From Bin87 sp963666415 (GTDB taxonomy: Bacteria > Chloroflexota > Dehalococcoidia > Lucifugimonadales > UBA3495), in NCBI GenBank assembly GCA_963666415.2, contig CAXXPD010000003.1, forward strand, positions 3,596,001 through 3,660,000: a stretch of DNA of 64,000 nucleotides, given 5' to 3'. The notes under the pieces were generated by a model, which saw only the letters and a list, made by a program, of their open reading frames with translations, made no database searches and was not told the origin of the DNA. The position numbers and the translations under genes were made by a program. Of this stretch, positions 60,040 through 64,000 are shown piece after piece. How positions within the stretch are numbered: the stretch's first letter is position 1; each line of letters begins with the position of its first letter.

Positions 60040-60302
60040 GGGGCAATGGATTAGCCCTCGGAGATTTCTTCCGCTCAACTCAACCACAACCAGGCCGCCT
60101 TCGGCGTCCAGGCCCAACAGGTCAATTCTTCGGTTGGAATCTTGCCAATTGCCGAATTCCTCGGAAATTATTAACAGCCCTTCCTCCAATACTCCAGTTT
60201 GGTCGCGCAGTATGCGTTGCAAGTCCGCCCGTTCCAGCACCCCCGTTCTTGACCGAACGATGTCGGATCAACGTTGACTGACTTCTCCTTGTCTCCCACC
60301 AT
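60040..60302 (-). pseudogene. DUF91/NucS-like endonuclease N-terminal remnant
   Basis: The first frame from ATG 60302 reads MVGDKEKSVNVDPTSFGQE. After a shift near 60245 the second frame reads LERADLQRILRDQTGVLEEG, LLIISEEFGNWQDSNRRIDL and DAEGGLVVVEL. This is the start of a family related to the nuclease domain of NucS/DUF91, with the restriction-like D-x(n)-E-x-x signature beginning (RIDLLGLD ... VVVEL). Conservation stops right there, where Lys is expected, so the catalytic core and C-terminus are lost. Non-functional. Confidence 0.6.
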
Positions 60303-60396
60303 TTTGTAGATAGCCCTACTAACGTCCTTGTGCCACCTCGTGCGGTGGCATCCCCTGTATTCTGTTACAGGTAAGAACGAATCCAGGTAAGAACAA

Positions 60397-60437
60397 AACG
60401 CCCCTCTCCCAGGGGGAGAGGGGTTGGGGCGAGGGGA
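60397..60437. repeat. CTCTCCC...GGGAGAG palindrome
   Basis: CGCCCCTCTCCCAGGGGGAG followed by AGGGGTTGGGGCGAGGGG, 14 bp after the cyclase stop on the minus strand; it could terminate that gene. Confidence 0.8.
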
Positions 60438-60450
60438 GCACACCAGGTGA

Positions 60451-61374
60451 TTACAGAATCGCCACCGGGTTCACGGGTGAGCCGGTGCCGCCCGTTACCC
60501 GCAACGGGTTGACGGTCAGCATGAACTCGTAGCGGCCGGCGGCGGCGCAGGCTTCCGCCAGGGGTTGCAGCAGTGCGTTGTCCAGCAGGCCGATGCCGTA
60601 GGCGAAGATGCTGCCGTGCACCGACCAGGGCAGGTCGTAGCCGTTGGGCGTGTGGTCCATCATGTCCCAAACCAGCAGGCAGCAATCGCTTTGGCGGATG
60701 AACTTAAGGCACGATGCGTGGAGGCCAGGCCGCTGCGTGGCGTCGGCGCCCCAGATGGCATTGCCGTCGGCGTTCCACTCCTCGCGGCCGCTGTACACAA
60801 TCAGAGCATCGCCGGGTTCCATCTGCACGCCCTGGGCGGCACAGATGTCGTCCAGCTCCCAGGCGTGGACGGGGGTTTCCTGAGTAACGTAGTCGGTGCC
60901 CCGATGCCGTGGCACGTCCAGCAACACGCCCCGGGTGATGATGCCTTCCTTCCAGTGGTCGACTGAGCCGTACTTGGCGCCATCAAACTGAATCATCTCG
61001 TTGGGGTCTTTGCCGTTCCACATTCCGTTGCCGTCCCAAACGTGGCACAGGGCATCCAGATGGGTAGTGGCGGTACCGTGATAGGAGATGCCGTAGTAGT
61101 CGGTGGACATACCGCCGCCCGGCTCGCGGGGGCCCTTCCGCATATAGTGGATGGCGGGCGTCGGGTTGTTGGGAGCCGGCGTAACCGGAAACTCGCGGCT
61201 CAGCGACACGGCAACCCCGCTCTTGACTAGCCCGGCGGCGCGCAGTCGCTTGGCGTCGTCAACCATATTAACCGCGCCCTTCTGGTCGTCCGGGCCCCAG
61301 CGGCCCCAGTTAACGTCATCTTTCAAATAGCCAAGCACTTCCTCCCGGCTGGGTAGTGGGCGGCTCGTCGTCAT
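60451..61374 (-). CDS. Cyclase-family (kynurenine formamidase-like) hydrolase
   Basis: The 307-residue protein belongs to the cyclase/KynB fold, metal-dependent amide or lactone hydrolases. The metal motif (HxGTHxDxPxH type) appears as ISYHGTATTHLDALCHVWDG. Others are WGPDDQKGAVNMVDDAKRLR, RGVLLDVPRHRGTDYVTQET, GDALIVYSGREEWNADG and LPWSVHGSIFAYGIGLLDNA. GGAGGG precedes the ATG. Such proteins are abundant in SAR202-like and actinobacterial catabolic clusters; substrate unknown. A 15-bp tandem repeat sits 16 bp upstream of the start, in the leader. Confidence 0.9.
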   Translation of the reverse strand: MTTSRPLPSREEVLGYLKDDVNWGRWGPDDQKGAVNMVDDAKRLRAAGLVKSGVAVSLSREFPVTPAPNNPTPAIHYMRKGPREPGGGMSTDYYGISYHGTATTHLDALCHVWDGNGMWNGKDPNEMIQFDGAKYGSVDHWKEGIITRGVLLDVPRHRGTDYVTQETPVHAWELDDICAAQGVQMEPGDALIVYSGREEWNADGNAIWGADATQRPGLHASCLKFIRQSDCCLLVWDMMDHTPNGYDLPWSVHGSIFAYGIGLLDNALLQPLAEACAAAGRYEFMLTVNPLRVTGGTGSPVNPVAIL

Positions 61375-61390
61375 GATAATCCCTCCGTTG

Positions 61391-61480
61391 TCGTGGGTAT
61401 GCGAGTCGTGGGTATGCGAGTCGTGGGTATGCGAGTCGTGGGCGTGCGAGTCGTGGGTGTGCGAGTCGTGGGTGTGGGTT
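61391..61480. repeat. 15-bp tandem repeat, six units
   Basis: Six exact-period copies of TCGTGGGTATGCGAG, the last three with TGGGCG or TGGGTG variants. The array lies between the cyclase ATG (61374) and an R130 copy, probably inside the cyclase promoter or leader region. Confidence 0.9.
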
Positions 61481-61489
61481 TGTGCATTG

Positions 61490-61712
61490 TGTCATTGCGA
61501 GCGCAGGGTGGCAATCTCGTCGCCGTAGCAACGGCGGTTCGCCGACGTGTGTTCGACCGCATCGAGATTGCCACGTCGCTACGCTCCTCGCAATGACAGA
61601 TTAATGCTGTGCCCCTTGCGATGACAGATTGACGCTATGCTCTTGGCAATGACAGATCGACGCTGTGCCTCTCGCGATGCCCGATTGACGCTATGCTCCT
61701 TGCGATGACAGG
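61490..61712. repeat. R130 copy 13 (109 bp) with a degenerate tandem tail
   Basis: The element spans 61490-61598 with TIRs TGTCATTGCGAG / CTCGCAATGACA. From 61599 to 61712 its right arm is repeated about four times in decayed form (ATTGACGCTATGCTCCTTGC followed by GATGACAG), at a period of 36-40 bp. This suggests slippage amplification of one terminus. Confidence 0.85.
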
Positions 61713-61810
61713 TTACCGTGGGTACGCGGGACGGTGGCTCTCTGGGTGCCGGCCGGCGCCGGAAACACGGTTATGCAAAGGTCTCCATCGGGATAGTGCT
61801 AGATTGAGGA

Positions 61811-62488
61811 CTAATTTTCATCCGGCCAGCCGAGGCCATAATAGTTGGCGTCCCAAAACAGGTGCTCGTAGCGCAGCGTGGTTCTGAAGATGCGTTCCAG
61901 GTTGGCAGATTTGGTGGCGCTGGCCCGGTCGCCGGCGTCGTTCAGCCGTACAGTGAACCAGTCCACCACATCGGCCAGCACGTCGGGACTGTGGATGTCG
62001 ATCCAGCCCTGATATACCGGGTGGTTGGGTTTGACGCCGGAGTTGATGATGCGAGTGGCCCAGTCCAGATAGGTGCCCTCGGTAACGTAGAAGAGGGCGA
62101 TTATGTCGTCCAAATCGCCCTCCAGCGCGGTGCGCACCATGAAGTCGCCGAAGGCCTGGGTAATGGGATTGGCTACCGTTTCCCGGTACTGGTCGCCGGT
62201 TACGCCCAATTCCTGAAAACCGTTCAGAAACAGGTCGTTTTCGGCGGACAGAAAGTTGGCCAGAAACCCGTTCAGCATCTTGCCGGCATCGTAATCGGGG
62301 GCGGCTTTGGCGATGGCGATGGATGACAGCTTCACCAGGTCGGAGCAGAAGACATAGTCCTGCCGGAAGTAGCTGCGAAACTTGTTAATGTCCAAACTGC
62401 CGTCGCCCATCTCCCGCACAAAGGGATGGGTTACCATTCCTTCCCACTGGCCATGATATTTGGCTCTCAGTTCATCAACGAACGGCAT
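61811..62488 (-). CDS. TenA-family protein (thiaminase II-like)
   Basis: The 225-residue all-helical protein matches TenA: WEGMVTHPFVREMGDGSLDI, KFRSYFRQDYVFCSDLVKLS with the Tyr of the active site, NGFLANFLSAENDLFLNGFQ, and a C-terminal NLERIFRTTLRYEHLFWDAN where Glu is conserved. The usual catalytic Cys position is ambiguous (FCSD). ATG 62488 is preferred, with GGGGGA upstream; ORF extension to 62545 overlaps the next gene. TenA proteins salvage thiamine pyrimidine or hydrolyse related amines. No thi genes or TPP riboswitch were recognised nearby. Confidence 0.82.
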   Translation of the reverse strand: MPFVDELRAKYHGQWEGMVTHPFVREMGDGSLDINKFRSYFRQDYVFCSDLVKLSSIAIAKAAPDYDAGKMLNGFLANFLSAENDLFLNGFQELGVTGDQYRETVANPITQAFGDFMVRTALEGDLDDIIALFYVTEGTYLDWATRIINSGVKPNHPVYQGWIDIHSPDVLADVVDWFTVRLNDAGDRASATKSANLERIFRTTLRYEHLFWDANYYGLGWPDEN

Positions 62489-62575
62489 GGTAGTATCCCC
62501 CGGCGATTGCGATGTAGTTGCCTGTCCACTTGTGCCAGATGCCAACCCATGTCCGCTGTCCCGCGACGGGAAGGT

Positions 62576-63034
62576 CTACGGTGATGGTGAAGTTGCGTTG
62601 GCGACCGATTCGGCCAGGCACCCGAAAAACCGGTCCATCATCCCCTTGGCTACCGAACCCATCATCCGCTGGCCGACGCGAGCCACCGCGCCCCCGACCT
62701 GGGTGTCGGTGTTAACTTTGACCGAGGTGCCATCGTTCCCAGACGGCGTCAGAGTTACGGTGGCTGTCCCGTTGGCAAACCCGATGTTGCCCGAACCTTC
62801 GATGGTCAAGGTGTACGAATGCGGCGGGTTCAGGTCGGAGAGGGCAACGACGGCGGTGTATTGTCCGCCCACTGGGCCCACCCGTATGGTTACCGCCGCC
62901 CGATAGCGGTTCGGCCCGTCGGGCTCCATACTGCGGCAACCGGGGATGCAGCCCGCCAGCACATCGGGATTCATCAAAGCATCCCAAACGGCCTGGGGCG
63001 GCCCGGGAAAAGCGTATTCGGCAGACAGTTCCAT
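62576..63034 (-). CDS. CoxG-like SRPBCC protein
   Basis: The 152-residue protein matches the carbon-monoxide-dehydrogenase subunit G family (SRPBCC fold): AEYAFPGPPQAVWDALMNPD, VLAGCIPGCRSMEPDGP, the beta-strand VTIRVGPVGGQYTAVVAL, and the C-terminal helix RVGQRMMGSVAKGMMDRFFG. ATG 63034 fits the conserved start. CoxG members aid membrane anchoring or maturation of CO dehydrogenase, but no cox genes are visible here. It lies 87 bp upstream of tenA on the same strand, so they may form one operon. Confidence 0.85.
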   Translation of the reverse strand: MELSAEYAFPGPPQAVWDALMNPDVLAGCIPGCRSMEPDGPNRYRAAVTIRVGPVGGQYTAVVALSDLNPPHSYTLTIEGSGNIGFANGTATVTLTPSGNDGTSVKVNTDTQVGGAVARVGQRMMGSVAKGMMDRFFGCLAESVANATSPSP

Positions 63035-63133
63035 AGTGCGGGGATTATAGCAGGGATGCCGAGGATCGTTGCGAGCGCTGCGGGAGGGGTCACGCGTACC
63101 CACTTTGTGATTGCGAGGAGCGCAGCGTTAATC

Positions 63134-63263
63134 TGTCATTGCGAGGAGCGCCCGCTCATCCCGAGCCCGTCGAGGGACGTGGCAATCTCGATGAGGTTGA
63201 ACACACGTCGGCGATCCGCCGTTGCTACGCTGACGAGATTGCCACGCTGCGTTCGCAATGCCC
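63134..63263. repeat. R130 element, copy 14
   Basis: Left end TGTCATTGCGAG, right end degenerate (TTCGCAATGCCC). The right flank AAGCGGGTACGCATGAG matches other copies. A partial left end (TGATTGCGAGGAGCGCAGCG) precedes it at 63109-63128. Confidence 0.85.
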
Positions 63264-63350
63264 AAGCGGGTACGCATGAGTGGTTCCGGTCGCACGGCGT
63301 TGGTTGCGGGGCGCAGCCGTTGTTCGGCCTGCGCCGGAACCCAGGGAGCT

Positions 63351-63390
63351 TCACCCTCACCCCAACCCTCTCCCATCAAGGGAGCGGGGG
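63351..63390. repeat. CTCTCCC...GGGAGCG palindrome
   Basis: CACCCTCACCCCAACCCTCT then CCCATCAAGGGAGCGGGG, between two R130 copies. Confidence 0.8.
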
Positions 63391-63476
63391 TCGTTAACCG
63401 TTGTTCCGACTCTCTTCGGTCGCTGGAGAGGGGCACGGACAAGGGCGGGGTTTTTCTCACCCGCACCCACTTAATC

Positions 63477-63606
63477 TGTCATTGCGAGGAGCGCCCGCTC
63501 ATCCCGAGCCCGTCGAGGGACGTGGCAATCTCGATGAGGTTGAACACACGTCGGCGCACCGCCGTTGCTACGACGACGGGATTGCCACGCCACGCTCGCA
63601 ATGACC
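63477..63606. repeat. R130 element, copy 15 (130 bp)
   Basis: TGTCATTGCGAG at 63477 and CTCGCAATGACC ending at 63606. The interior is nearly identical to copy 14 and copy 1, in the same orientation. Confidence 0.9.
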
Positions 63607-63660
63607 AAGCGGGTTCGCATGAGGCTCCGGGGTTGAGGAGCCATACAGTTGTCGACCGCC

Positions 63661-64000
63661 TTACCGCTCGTCCGCCAGCAGCAGGGCGTTCAGCAGGACC
63701 TGCGCTCCATTCGCGCAGTCCTTTGGAGTGGTGAACTCTGCCGGGGCGTGGCTGATGCCGCCGACGCTGGGGACAAACACCATCGCAGCCGGCGTAACCG
63801 AGGCGATAGCCTGCGCGTCGTGGCCCGCTCCGCTGGGCAGGTTGGTGTTGTCGAGGCCGGCCATGCCCGCAGCGTCGGCGATGAGTCGCTGCATATTGCC
63901 GGTAACGGGAACCGAAGGCGTGTTGCGCTGGGCCGTTACGGTGATGGCCACCTGCTCGATGTGGGCTATCTCGTCAGCAGTGCGGCGCAGCTCCACTTCC
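63661..64000 (-). CDS. Zn-dependent amidohydrolase, M20 / allantoate-carbamoylase family (partial C-terminus)
   Basis: The frame enters from the right edge and ends at 63661. It shows the C-terminal catalytic-domain motifs of N-carbamoyl amino acid hydrolases and allantoate amidohydrolases: MQRLIADAAGMAGLDN, NLPSGAGHDAQAIAS with the conserved His, MVFVPSVGGISHAPAEFTTP with the final His, then ANGAQVLLNALLL. The start and first metal site lie outside the window. Substrate not assignable. Confidence 0.88.
   Translation of the reverse strand, partial: EVELRRTADEIAHIEQVAITVTAQRNTPSVPVTGNMQRLIADAAGMAGLDNTNLPSGAGHDAQAIASVTPAAMVFVPSVGGISHAPAEFTTPKDCANGAQVLLNALLLADER

Noticed and set aside
61391..61480. 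Coding repeat (PTTRIPTTR) protein on the minus strand
   Set aside because: The reading frame is a by-product of the 15-bp tandem repeat and continues into an R130 element; no start, ribosome site or conserved product.
62489..62575. TPP riboswitch ahead of tenA
   Set aside because: The 87-bp gap and upstream CoxG-like coding region show no THI-box core.

Overview
The window looks like a 64 kb piece of a high-GC, free-living bacterial chromosome, most likely an uncultured Chloroflexota lineage of the SAR202/Dehalococcoidia type. This is an inference from gene content: three luciferase-like flavin monooxygenases, an HpaB-type hydroxylase, MmgE/PrpD, SDR, cyclase-family and CoxG-like proteins, a DUF1800/DUF1501 pair, Pro-rich C-terminally anchored surface proteins, and very many short dispersed repeats. 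No rRNA, tRNA or CRISPR array was recognised.

Layout. 1-1.2 kb: partial tyrosine integrase (minus) with a 20-bp palindrome next to its start. 1.4-5.8 kb: a small SHOCT-domain membrane gene split by three IS630-type elements and a 136-bp MITE, all at TA sites. 6-10.4 kb: Ada-like zinc protein, then a luciferase-like / HpaB / VOC operon (probable aromatic oxidation) and a cupin. 10.5-14.8 kb: an IS21 element invaded by IS66, with an internal deletion and an inversion. 15-21.4 kb: PaREP1-like remnant, NHL / DUF1501 / DUF1800 operon, cytidylate-kinase-like protein, ABM-like protein, and a GlcG-like protein whose stop codon lies in a 180-bp CTAG-ended element. 21.7-31.7 kb: oxidative catabolism genes (two luciferase-like enzymes, a carboxymuconolactone decarboxylase family protein, an alpha/beta hydrolase, MmgE/PrpD, SDR) plus a decayed toxin-antitoxin remnant. 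31.8-33.0 kb: class I aminotransferase. 33.2-40.8 kb: a very large decayed fibronectin-type-III surface protein gene, split by a pair of IS4-like elements. 40.8-44.5 kb: another IS630, a 3 x 198-bp tandem array and an IS1380-type transposase. 44.7-52.3 kb: argG, argD, argB and argJ, interleaved with two VapBC-type toxin-antitoxin pairs. 52.4-54.1 kb: an OLD/DUF3696-like AAA ATPase immediately followed by a PIN nuclease gene, a candidate defence module. 54.2-64 kb: coiled-coil protein, class V aminotransferase, SulP transporter, a second identical 180-bp element, DUF1015, PaREP1-like protein, DUF91/NucS remnant, cyclase, TenA, CoxG-like protein and a partial amidohydrolase.

The dominant theme is genome erosion by mobile DNA. 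At least five repeat families recur: a 109/130-bp terminal-inverted-repeat element (about 16 copies), a CTCTCCC...GGGAGAG palindrome (more than 14 copies), an identical 180-bp CTAG element (2 copies), an IS630-derived MITE, and a roughly 23-bp unit that has landed inside two transposase genes. Two host genes can be rebuilt in frame by removing the insertions (SHOCT protein; surface protein). Several single-base frameshifts may be genuine decay or consensus errors in a metagenome-derived sequence; they are flagged individually.
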